A stretch of DNA of 64,000 bases from Chrysaora quinquecirrha (Eukaryota; Cnidaria; Scyphozoa; Semaeostomeae; Pelagiidae): NCBI GenBank assembly GCA_014526335.1, contig JACTAT010000052.1:3660504-3724503 (forward strand), written 5' to 3'. The notes below the pieces were generated by a model. That model ran no database searches and was not told where the DNA came from. It was given only the letters and a program-made list of their open reading frames with translations. The position numbers and the translations under genes were made by a program. Positions 11,398-39,716 of this stretch are shown here, in pieces (position 1 is the stretch's first letter; each line of letters starts with the position of its first letter).

Positions 11398-12869
11398 TCA
11401 TGATATTTTCTTCTCCCTTACAACAACATTTCTTGTAAGTGGATATTCACTCTGTTCTTCATCCAGTGGGCCTATCTTTGCCCAGAAGCACCTCAAGCAT
11501 GGTAGCACTTTTGCAACTTCAATTCGAAACTTCTTGTTCAAAATGATGTAAATTATTGGGTTAGTAGCAGCATGGGCTGTTGTCATCCAACCACTGAACA
11601 GCAACACACCGGAAGGGATCGTTGCAAGTGGCTTTATGATTCTGATGAATACAAGAACAACATAGGGTACCCAACACAAACAGAAGATCGACAGAATGAC
11701 GAATACAACAAGAGTCGCTCGACCTTCTCTTTGCATGTTTTTCGCTTGACTTCTGTTGTTTCCTGAAATCTGGGTGTCCTTCCATTTCGCTAGCTGTTTT
11801 TTGTGCCTCCGAAGCACCAGAAAACTCGAATATAGCAAAATAACATCGTTATGAAGGGAATGAGAAAGCATGTTATTCCAAGCAAGAAAGCGAATCCTTT
11901 CTCTTTAGAGAATGAGAATTTGCATATGCTTGACCCAGGTGCCCAAGAGTATTCACTCCAGCCAATCACAGGCATCAATCCGATGGCCAGTGCCCAAAAC
12001 CATGTGACCATGATCATGAACAATGCTTGGTTCAATGTGAGACGTTTTCTTGTTGCAGAGGCAATGGCTTGGTGCCTAAAATTTGAATGGAAAAAACATC
12101 AGCTGCGGTTTGAACAATTGCTATCTCGGCAGGGAAAACTATTATTAGGCCAGAATACTCTACCCCTTTCCAAATTAGGGCTTAATCTGCAAGCGCCGTT
12201 GCTTGGGTGGATAATTAGCGAGATGTGGAGTTTTCGCTGAAAATCACCGGAACGGTGTATTGTTGCTGGAAGTTACGGGCCGTTAGGCGGACTGGCGGAT
12301 TTTCACCAACGCCTCTGATCACCCTATCCATATGCAAGTCAAACTAACTATAGGTATACAAATTTTGTATGTACAGTACACAACATGAGAACCATTTTTT
12401 GTTTCAGTTACCGATTGTATAAGTCCATCCATTTATAAGCCCAGGAAGCAATTCGTGAAACTCACCGATCAATGCTTATAGCAGCCATGGTCAAAATACT
12501 TGCAGATCCAACAAACAATGTTATCATTCCATTGAAATCACAGAAAGCTTTCCCAAAAACCCATCCATCTTCAATATTTATGCTGATAGAAAACGGCAAC
12601 ACAAGTACGGCCATGAGTAGATCAATCACTGCTAGGTTCGCAAGAAATGAATTGGTCACTCTTATGTTTCTGTTGTTGCGCTGTCTGAACAGAACGACCA
12701 AAACTAGGACATTGCCCAGTATTGTTATTGTCATTGTTATAATGAAGCCAAATACGACCAGCGAAGTCTGCGCTTTTGTGACATGAAAGCCGGTCTTTGA
12801 AGACATGGTGGTAAAAGGACTTGATGTGGCGTTAGAATAATTCATATTGGCAACTTTCGTGTGTTTCAA
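11398..12869 (-). CDS. Rhodopsin-like (class A) GPCR, two exons, one-base frameshift
   Basis: Seven-helix G-protein-coupled receptor. Exon 1 is 12869-12466 and exon 2 is 12075-11398. They join at a GT-AG intron that splits the Arg codon of SIDRHQAIA. If one base is allowed for, the protein is about 360 residues. Hallmarks are GNVLVLVVL (TM1), LAVIDLL (TM2 Asp), a TM3 cysteine (AFCDFNG) ending in DRH instead of DRY, FCLCWVPY (TM6) and NPIIYIIL (TM7). The N-terminus has NYSNATSS, likely glycosylation sites. No Asp is seen at the aminergic 3.32 position, so a classical amine receptor is unlikely and the ligand is unknown. At about 11828-11832 the TM5 frame (FCYIRVF) and the following frame (VLRRHKKQL) are offset by one base in a T run. 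This is either a sequencing or assembly slip or an early pseudogene. Confidence 0.85.
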
Positions 12870-13642
12870 TGTGCTTCATCCAGTTAATTTGTGCTGTAAT
12901 TGACGAATATTCAAGAGTTATGGACTTAACGCTGTTGACGCCTCAATTCATCTGAAAATGAAAAGTAAAGTTATCTCAATGTCAATTAAGATAGAAAATT
13001 TAGTATTCTGATCACCTGCAAAAAGAGTAGAAATTACAGACTGTAGGAACAGCTTTTACGTTTTCACATGTATCTTTGGATTATAGATTGTAAAGTTTGT
13101 CCCTAAAACAATTGAAAAACGTGTTGCTAAAAACTATAGTCTACATAACCGCCGGCTAATAAAGTGATGTTAAACAGACAAGGCGAATGGTGAAAGAATC
13201 TATCTTAGATTCTACATCTTTAAAACAAGTCGTCAATATTTATAATCTTTGCAAAGATTTGCATAGCAGGCAAACTTTATGAACTTATGCTATAATGTAG
13301 CATGGATAATGTCTAGGCTAATATCAAACATTGACTTGAAGTTTCAAAAAGTTTGCTTTGGAAAATTTGACATAATTTCAGACCTGGATTAACGAAAGAC
13401 CCGTCTTAGAACTGTTGGAGAGGGGGGTATAAATGTACTTAAGGGGAGGGGGTTGAAAGTAAGAGCACTGTAAGGACTTTTCGTCAGAGACATCTTTAAG
13501 ACAGTCACTGTAAGTATCAAAAAATAAAAATCTGCTGTGTAGTGCAAATAACATGATTCGGGTTTAAGTGCGAGTCGCAAGATTTTGCTACAATTATCAT
13601 AATGGATTTACTATAATGATACACAGTACAGTTATATAAACG

Positions 13643-14100
13643 CCACGGGGTGTCCAAGTCAGACCCAAAACAGGTAGACCCAAAAAAATTCACATAGAGC
13701 CAGACCATTGATTTGACGGAGACCCTGAATATTTAATGCAGTTTTGTGATACCCGACATCTTAGCTACATAATATTCTGAGATCCGAAATCTTCAAAATA
13801 GATTAAGTGACTAAAGTAGTATTGTCTGACTTTAACTGGTTCTCGCTAGCTTAAACGTGCTTCTTGATTTCTGTCTTTTAAGTTAATCAAGAGCAGCCTG
13901 CTGTTTTTTTCCGGTGGTAGTCCTGGATCCGTTAAAAATAAATAAAATTAATTCACTTTTCAGACCCCAACTTGGTCGATCTGTAGACCCAAAATTATAG
14001 AACCTAAATAGTCGGAGAACCGAAAAAATTTACCTTAGATCCAAAAATGTAGGGGTAGACCCAACTTGAAAAGTGCCTTGGGTCTGACTTGGTCACCCCA
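13643..14100. mobile_element. Foldback MITE (GGGGTGTCCAAGTCAGACCC termini)
   Basis: The left end GGGGTGTCCAAGTCAGACCC pairs with the right end GGGTCTGACTTGGTCACCCC as a terminal inverted repeat. The interior repeats AGACCCAAAA-like words and has no ORF of note. It lies upstream of the minus-strand GPCR. Confidence 0.75.
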
Positions 14101-16471
14101 TATACAATAAACATATAACTGACCTCTGAGAAGCACAACCAAAGACTTGTCGATGAAACCTTTGCTAGTACCAATGGAAAAACTTGACCATTTAGCGATT
14201 CCCGCGTTCTGCGATCTACAACCTATAAACTAAATCTCCACAACACCAAAATCAGTATCTGCGTGAAACACCGTTGACTAATGTCGCTAAAGCGCTTGCA
14301 GGAACGCATATGCAACCAAACAGTTCATCAATACAATTGACTCTTAGTCGTCATTCAGTTGATATTTGCATCTTGAAAGTCTTCAGATCAGCTTCATGAT
14401 ACAACAAAAACTCCGAAGTCAAACGGTCAATTCTTCTGTATTAAGAATAATAAATTAATCCCAGTAAAACAATCTTTGCGAAACGCGAAATAACAAAAGA
14501 CCTTAATCCAAAGGAACTTCTCTTTGCAAGAATAATCTAGTCTAGTTTGATGGTAGATTTGATACTAGAAGCTATACATAGATAAGTTAATACTGCTCGG
14601 CGTTCTATAAGTTGCACATAAGCCTTTATTAACGATGCGCGGAAACGGAACTGTTCACCACTATCGCAAGTGCCAACTGAGTCACTCGCTTTTGATTCCG
14701 TTCTTTAAAACACGAAACAAACATTTCAATCAAGAAGAATGCGAATGCATTTTCCGCGTGTGTTTTATTCATTATCCGAATAGAATCTTGATATTTCTAT
14801 TTTTGTATTGCGATAGAAACACGTGTATTATCAATCAATATTAAATCCAAAGTCGGTATATTTGTACTCAAAATTACCAAATTTGATATCTCACAAAAAT
14901 CAACAACCTTTGTTCATTTGCAGTACAGAAATTACCCATCAACCAACGAAATCGATTTGCAAGCCAGTTCTTCCATGCACCCCACTGATCAAAGGTTGGA
15001 TATCTAGCAATTTTCCAAGCCTTGTAGCCTGCTCCCTTCAAATCGGATTAGATGTTTTTGTTTACATGATTGATAAAACAAATGGAAAACTAAATAAATT
15101 AAATCTCAGAACAAATGATTGATCTGTTGCAAGAAATTCAAGAATAAAGAACACAGATGTTCAGGTGGTATCATTGTAAAGTTAGCTATGAGTCAAATGC
15201 AATTTCAAATTTTTTAAGTCAATATTTTGTTACGAAATGATATGAAAACAGGAAAACATAATGTGCAGTACTTCTTAGTATTAATTTCAATAAACATCCA
15301 TATTTAAGAAACAAGGAATTAACTAACAGAGGCTCACCACGGAGAATGTAGGGTTAGTAGTGTACAAGAACACAATAAACAGCTAACTGAAAGGGAACCA
15401 AAACCAGTATCCATAGTACCTATTTACACAAACACAAACATTTAGCCTGATACATGTATCACCGTTGAAGCATCACCATGAGCAACGAATTGCTTTGCAC
15501 ATTGTCTAACCAGTATATCCATACGAGCATAAGCAAATATTAGGTCCGATGTACGCATCAAAACTATCAAGTCTCAGTATCTCGCAAGGGATCTTTTAAT
15601 GTTCGTCGTTACTAACTAGGGGAGCATTTGTCTCTCCCATCACACACCAACTGTTTAAAATGACAGTCGTTTGTCCTTTTTCTTAAAACAGCAATAGAAT
15701 TACGAGACACTTGACTCTGTATTATCGTCAATATTGCATTACTTTTGCACTTACTGTAGCAGATTTCTAATGCAACAATCGACTTGTCCCCGAGGGGTGC
15801 ACCGGGGTGTACGAGACGGAGGTTCTTGTACTTGAGGGATTTGTTTCTTGGTCAGGGTTAGAAGGTACATATCAGGGGTTTTCTAGGCGACGTTTGTGTA
15901 CCTAATGAGTTGATGAAGCTGGAAGAAAAAAAATAAAGGTTTTTTTGAAAATAACCTTTCTCCACTAAAATCTATTTTGGGTCTTCTGCTGGGTAATAAA
16001 AACTACAAAATCGTAAAATCATCTGGTCATCTGATTAACTTTTCAATTCAACTATTCAAGACAATGGGCAATGTCCCCTACCTCGTTTTGGCAAAAAGTT
16101 CTGAATTAGAGGCTAGGACAAGATGAATGCTGAATCAGCAAAAAATTCTTGTATCGTGGCCTTTTTTGAGAGGTTTACCATATGCGAAAGGTGAAGACAG
16201 AAAGGTGAACAAATATCGAAATCATAATCTAAATTCCAGTCTCGTGAGACGAATTAAGTTGAAATCTCAAAAATATCAACCATTTGGGTGATCATTCATT
16301 GAAGAGTCATTGCTTTTGGCCATTTCGAAATTTCAGGTTCGAAGCAGACAGAAAGGGTACCTAGAAGTGCAAGTCCAACAAAGAAGCGTGTTTGGCACAC
16401 TGAGAAGAAACAACTGAAAAGAAACAAACCACATTTCCAAGAACACAGGTCAACAAAAGTTGAAGTGAAAG
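14101..16471. other. Intergenic, no gene supported
   Basis: AT-rich sequence between a MITE and the NUPR1-like gene. It holds only short ORFs with no splice context or domain. The last few hundred bases should include the NUPR1 promoter and 5' UTR, but I could not single out a core promoter motif. Confidence 0.4.
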
Positions 16472-16675
16472 ATGGCAGACAACGACAAGTATGAAGAATA
16501 CGAATACGATGACAGAGCCTATGCAGAAAGTAGTGCTAGGAAGGGAAAGTCGAAGAAAGAAGCGAATCTTAGTGCAAAGGACCACGCCAAAGCAGGAATG
16601 AAGCCTGGCCAGGAAAGAAAAATGGCTGAAAATATATCAAATGCAGAGCAGAAGAGGAAAGACAGCAACAAATAA
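16472..16675 (+). CDS. NUPR1: NUPR1-like nuclear protein (p8 family), intronless
   Basis: A 67-residue protein. Vertebrate NUPR1 is a small, disordered, stress-induced chromatin and transcription cofactor. The first ~18 residues are acidic and Tyr-rich (DKYEEYEYDDRAYAES). Then comes the family's basic core, RKGKSKKEANLSAKDHAKAG followed by MKPGQERKMAENISNAEQKR. This lines up with the human pattern of RKGRTKRE, a short linker, PGGHERKL and LQNSERKK. The Tyr before the basic block, the bipartite Lys/Arg nuclear signal and the ERK..N.EQK motif are all kept. Human NUPR1 is slightly longer (82 residues). The ATG follows GTGAAAG. The stop codon lies inside CAAATAAAAC, so an AATAAA overlaps the terminus. 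The family call rests on motif order; DNA binding or a stress role here is inferred. Confidence 0.85.
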   Translation: MADNDKYEEYEYDDRAYAESSARKGKSKKEANLSAKDHAKAGMKPGQERKMAENISNAEQKRKDSNK

Positions 16676-17128
16676 AACATTTAAAAACAATACAGGGGAA
16701 ATTATTGAAATATTTTGAAAGAGAATATTTTTGTGTTCTTAATTTGAGCGTTATAAAATACCATGCATGTTTCAATTCAATTTAGACTTCAAAAAATATC
16801 TGGAAATTAATAGATTATAATTTATAAATTTTTCAGAAATTTGCTGAGAAAGATTTTGGTATTTTATTTTAGTTGACATTCTCCAGTTAATATCATATCA
16901 TATCAGAAGCATTTGTTATAACCAAAATCAAACTCTAGCATTATACAGTCAAAAAGTCTTTCCCTATTACTATCATGTGACATTTCCTTCCTCCACTCCG
17001 TCACAGACCACTCATCAGGCAAAATCACTTGATTTTGTTTTGAAAGAAAAATGTAGCATGTCTGTACGCACTATAAAGATACAATGTCATATCATGAAAA
17101 TCTGGGTACCTTTACCATACTTCAATGG

Positions 17129-20020
17129 CTAGCTTTCTTTTGGCACTTCTGTACTTATTCTTAACCCATGCATTTTCTTTACTTCATCTTTTAGTATCTA
17201 GGGAACATGAATATGAGAAAGGGTAGCCCCACTGGATGGCAAATGCAAAACCACTTGGTTCTGGAATCACGCACTGAAATGTGTCAAAAAAGTGTGCCAA
17301 AGGATCTCCCAACACTTCCCTTTACAAGTTCTTAGAAGAATTTCAGTATAAGCATAGAATAACCTACTAACTATAACTATAACTATACACTGCACTTTAG
17401 GCTGAGAGCCGGTCACAGATCAGAGAAGTGACTTTACCCTGGACAGACCATCACAATGACAGACCACTTGTGACAATCATGACGGCGCACTCAAGTGACT
17501 TTCTTTGTCACATACAAAATGCGGTAAAGTCACTGCGAAGGGCTTACCATTAGCATGGAAACGAGCTTATGGCACAGACTATTAAAAACCCTGACATTGA
17601 AATTCAAAGTGTTTTGATCAAGTTGGCTGCTTTATCCCTATTCTGTGAAATGTCTGCATTATGTTTCCCAATGCCTAGTTGAGCATGACAAAAACTAAAT
17701 CCTCCAAGATACGGTACCTCATTCACTATTCTGTGCTGCTGGACAATTCTTTTTCCCTTGAATTCTTTGGAAGAAACAAACACTTCATACATAGAGCCAC
17801 ATCCTCCTATAAGACAAGTGAAAATGTTTATTTACACCTAAGAATGACTTTGAGACATTGCTGTGAAGATTTGAGTTGAACTAACTGAAAGAGGTAGACA
17901 GAAATATGTGCCATAGAAATCAGCCATGGTAACATTTTTAGCAGAACTTAGTAACAAAAATGTTAATCTTGAATACATCTCAGTAGCAAAATTGACAAAC
18001 TTATCAATATATTATGGTGCACTTCATAAAACACAATGCCACAGATAACAATGAAACAATGTAACAGTTAGAAATAACAATGAAAAATTGTTCTTCCACA
18101 TCAAAGATCTTTAAGGTTGGGGACATGAAATGCAGCCTGGCCAAACTGAGCAAGCAAGATTGTCTAGAGTCCATAGTCACTTAGGGAAAGCAAACATAAG
18201 TGCAGGGTGGATTCCATGTATCCTGGTAGAATTTAAGAAACTGTTGGCATACCAGCAGTAACAGGCAAACTAGCCCCACTACCAACTCACCCCACCTTGA
18301 CATGGTCAAGTAGGACCTCTTTCAAGTCATGTCACCCTACGTGTTCATACAACTCGCCCCATATGTCAAGTCAGTTTGCCCAACCATTCAACAAATGAAA
18401 GAAAACGATAAAATTGATAGAATCTATCAGTGTGATAAAAGGAGTTTTGAGGACAGAGCATCCTACTTTAAACATTTATAGTTTAGTGGGGGTAAGTTGA
18501 CGTTAAAAGTTTCTTAACCAATATTGATCTCAGTACTGAGTTTCTTATAGACGGGTTTCTTATAAAAAAGAGTGTATTTTCCTTACAGAACAATGGACCT
18601 ATTGTTTTGGTGGCATGCAAGCAGCTTTCATTGACACAATCGCTAGCATCAATTAAGATTGCATGGATTCCAACCTGGAAATAAGGTTCACTGTATCCCC
18701 ATTTGCAGAGTATGGCTTTTCCAACGAGATCTCGGGTGTGCAAGGGCCCATTTCTATTGCTCTATCCAATTGTTAGCCTTTTGTTCTATTGAAAAACTTG
18801 GCTGTGCAAGTGCCAAACTCTGCATACAAAGGTTTACCTGATATATCTTTGACTTCAACTTCAGCTGGATTTAAATATGACGATTTTATCATGTCAGAAA
18901 TTTTTCTTTCACCAGCTGTTTGAAAAATTTGATATGTTGTTGCAATCAGCCTCTGCAAAATAAATATATCAGAAACCAGGTCAAGTCAATGAAGTAGATA
19001 CTGCAGTATCTAGAGAACAAGTGACAGACAGAGGTGTACTTATACGTCAGTATATGGGTGTGTACATATATGGGTGTGTACACTTTTTTTTAATAAGCAA
19101 CTTGACTCTTGTCCAGCCCTCAAAGTTGCTTAAAACTTTAGACATTTCTGCTCTCAAAATTGCTTAACATTATTTGAACTTAACAACAACCCCTGACTTG
19201 CGGGTCAAAATCGTCAACTGTTAAGGCCTACAACATGACTTCTGGGAGACAGTAAGTGGAAAACGTTAGCTAGCTAACTTCAACATACAAAACATAAGAA
19301 TGAACAGTTTCCTAACAACAAGAAAAAGAGTATAAGCTTGGTTGTTTGACTTCTGAGTTGCTTACAGTAACTCAAGTGAGTCCTCAAGGTGCTTAATGTT
19401 AAGGTCTGTTCAACCCTAGTTGCTTATTAAGAAAAACTGTATAGTTGGGGTAACTTAGGGGCCGTCCAAAAATCCATTACGTCACGGATAGCGGAATTTT
19501 GCCGCTATGGGGGGAGGGGGTTCAACAAGAATCCGTTAAGCGTGACGGAATTGAACCAAAATTAAATTATCTCTATGTTGTGCAAATTTCCCAGAATTGC
19601 CTAACCGTCAAGGGACCTTCTTGCAGTTTATTCCAGGCTTTACAGACAAATAAGGCAAGGCTAAGCCACTAACTACTGAACTTAGGGCTATAAAGAAGTT
19701 ACATACTCGCAGATGATATAATATGTTAAAAGTCCGTTAAGGAGAGGGGGGAGGGGGTATCAGGAGTTAGCGGCCAAATTCCGCTATCTGTGACGGAATG
19801 GATTTTTGGACGGCCCCTTAGGCCTATCTATGTGACCCTTTCTTCCCCCCATTTGTTAGTTTGTTTTTTGACTTTCCCATTTGGCTGCACAGCGTTGTTT
19901 TTTTAGTTTAGGGGAAACAGACAGCAGTTACTCAGGAGCAGAGGAATAAACAAAATAATTTAATCTTACCCTGGACCTTGCTGAAAGATTTAAACTCGTG
20001 AGATTTCTAATTCTAAGCAT
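17129..20020 (-). CDS. BOLA3: BolA family member 3, mitochondrial (complete, 4 exons)
   Basis: In animals BOLA3 works with GLRX5 and NFU1 to deliver [4Fe-4S] clusters in mitochondria, for example to lipoyl synthase and respiratory complexes. Exons on the minus strand: 20020-19970, 18952-18838, 17806-17718, 17197-17129. All junctions are GT-AG and in phase, giving 107 residues, the same length as I recall for human BOLA3. Exon 1 encodes a basic Ser/Leu-rich presequence (MLRIRNLTSLNLSARSR). Exons 2-3 give VEVKDISGGCGSMYEVFVSS and KEFKGKRIVQQHRIVNE. Exon 4 gives ILKDEVKKMHGLRIST. The BOLA3 cluster ligands are present: Cys58 in GGCGSMYE and His95 in KKMHGLRI. Intron 1 carries two MITEs and intron 2 a fragment of another. 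Confidence 0.95.
18540..18585. mobile_element. Family C MITE terminus fragment
   Basis: The sequence GGTTTCTTATAAAAAAGAGTGTA matches the right terminus shared by the family C foldbacks at 23138-23545 and 28323-28712. It lies in BOLA3 intron 2. Confidence 0.45.
19078..19443. mobile_element. Family B foldback MITE, copy 1
   Basis: The left end is TACACTTTTTTTTAATAAGC, followed by AACTTGACTCTTGTCCAGCC. The right end contains CAACCCTAGTTGCTTATTAAG, the inverse of the left. The interior (GACTTGCGGGTCAAAATCGTC, CAACATGACTTCTGGGAGAC) is shared with copy 2 at 22595-23131. It lies in BOLA3 intron 1. Confidence 0.75.
19455..19820. mobile_element. Foldback MITE with TTAGGGGCCGTCCAAAAATC termini
   Basis: The left terminus TTAGGGGCCGTCCAAAAATC is mirrored by GATTTTTGGACGGCCCCTTA at the right. 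Next to the termini, inverted TCACGGATAGCGGAATTTTG is also present. It is 366 bp with no coding capacity and lies in BOLA3 intron 1, just beside family B copy 1. Confidence 0.85.
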
Positions 20021-20374
20021 GTTGAATGTTGCTTTTTGCTTTTTGCAGTTTGATTGCAGAAGAGAACATCGGTTCGGTGGTATTCTTATGAAAAAGCCTC
20101 GTTTTGGCAGATACACTTGGGTTGAGCGATCACGTGGTCACACCTGACCTGCAAAAGAGCAAAAACGGCGCGACAAAGCAACAGGTTTTTCCTCCAAAGC
20201 AAACTCAAGAAAACACGGCAATTAAATTTTTTATTAGAGTATCTTAATTTTTTCAGCCTCGATATACCTAAAAATGTCTTTCATCAAGCAAAATGCTTTT
20301 AAAATATTCAAAAACAATGCACAGCAAATTAAGCTAACTTTTACATTCGACTAGCAATACTTTGTGACGTGGTC

Positions 20375-20810
20375 AAAGGTGGCAAAACGGTCAAACATTG
20401 CTTATAAACAAATTCTCAAATGTTTGACCAACAACGTTTGGCCAGGGTTTCCATGCTACAAAGCATTGCTTGACAAGCAGAATTAGCTTAGCAATGTTTT
20501 TGAATGTATATTGACCAAAAATGTTTGACGAGCAATGCATCAAGATGTCTGACAAGCAAACAAAAAATGTTTGAAAAACAATGTTTGACCGTTTAGAACC
20601 TTAAAAACATTGCATGACAAGCAAAAATAAGCTAAATCTGATGTTTGATGTGCGATGTTTTTGAAAGGGCTCAAGAAACATTTTTGCTTGACAATGCAAA
20701 AAATGTTTGACAAGCAATGTTCTGCAACAAAACCCAACGTTCAAACATTTTGCTGCCAAGCAAATTTCAGATGTTTGACAAACAATGTTTGATCGTTTGG
20801 CCAGATCCTA
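20375..20810. mobile_element. Family A MITE
   Basis: It has many CAAACATT and GACAAGCAA modules in both orientations and ends AACAATGTTTGATCGTTTGG CC. The left terminus is degenerate. It lies between the BOLA3 5' end and the GPAA1 3' end. Confidence 0.75.
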
Positions 20811-20860
20811 AGTGACAAGGTTTATATTATACATTTATGCATTGTATAAACAAGTATGTA

Positions 20861-21193
20861 CACGCTAGCGAATCTATAATCACTACTGTGGTGGATAATC
20901 ACTACTGTGGTGGTACTATTTGCATACTGTGGTGGTAGTTTCTGCGTACTGTGGTGGATAATCACTACTTGTGGTTGGTTACTATGCTTGCGGTGGTGGC
21001 AGTTTTGGAGTACTGTGGTGGATAATCACTACTGTGGTGGTACTATTTGCGTACTGTGGTGGTAGTTTCACTACTTGTGGTGAAACTACCACCACATGTT
21101 ACCAGTACGCAAAAACTACCACCACAGTACGCAAATAGTACCACCACAGTAGTGATTATCCACCACAGTAGCGATTATAGATTCGCTAGCGTG
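20861..21193. mobile_element. Long palindromic foldback element with TGTGGTGG modules
   Basis: The terminal inverted repeat CACGCTAGCGAATCTATAAT pairs perfectly with ATTATAGATTCGCTAGCGTG at the other end. Both arms are made of CACTACTGTGGTGG-type modules and mirror each other over most of their length, so the element could form a hairpin of over 100 bp per arm. ATGTA directly flanks both ends, a likely 5-bp target duplication. There is no ORF. A diverged relative lies at 40285-40575. Confidence 0.85.
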
Positions 21194-21307
21194 ATGTAGA
21201 CAATTAGAAACCCAATCTTCTATAAGAGTTACTGTTAGCCGGACTACCCCCCTCAAACATACTCTTTATTACATAAAGTTAAAATACGATCTAATTCAAT
21301 TTTATAG

Positions 21308-39214
<17,907 letters not shown>

Positions 39215-39716
39215 TCTTCGACTTGAGGGAGTAGTGAATTGGTTCCCTTGTTTAACTTCTTTTCTACCAGGCACTGCTCTGAAAGCCTAAAACAACAAAC
39301 ACAGATTAAACAACACAGGCCAGATGGAAATCATGATCTTGTGTTAATGCTATCATGAAAAGTTCGGAATTTTGATTACTAGATAAAGCAAACCTTTTTT
39401 ATTTTCTGTATTTTGCGTTTAACTCAGCTCAGCCCGAATTCGTTATTCTCATATCTCATTTCTATTTCTTCTCTGTTCTGTCTGTGTGTGCAGTGTCAAA
39501 CAGCATCTTGCCTAAGCCTCTTTCTCACGTCACGAAAATCGCGAAATATGTTTTACGACAGAAAATTCGATTGAATATTCGCGATATTTTGCGGAAACTT
39601 GGTTTGTTTCCTTTGCGCGCGCTGCGTGCCATGCCATTTCTCTGTTCTTGGACTGGACGGACGGACGGGGCTGACAAGAAGGACAAGATTTGCTTCTCTT
39701 TACTCAATATCTCAGT
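39215..39716. promoter_or_regulatory. Divergent promoter region between GPAA1 and PABPN1
   Basis: The two initiation codons, on opposite strands, are only about 500 bp apart. On the GPAA1 side an acceptor-like GTTTGTTGTTTTAG at about 39286 suggests that an untranslated first exon lies further up, so the transcription starts may be closer still. A GC-richer patch (TTTGCGCGCGCTGCG) lies at about 39613-39627, near the PABPN1 side. No TATA box is evident. Confidence 0.55.

Noticed and set aside
18483..18743. 86-codon minus-strand ORF in BOLA3 intron 2
   Set aside because: BOLA3 splices from 18838 to 17806 in phase with perfect family alignment, so this ORF is intronic. It includes a MITE terminus.
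20375..20810. CRISPR-like repeated CAAACATTG words
   Set aside because: Repeats are inverted, irregularly spaced and eukaryotic MITE arms, with no constant repeat-spacer pattern.
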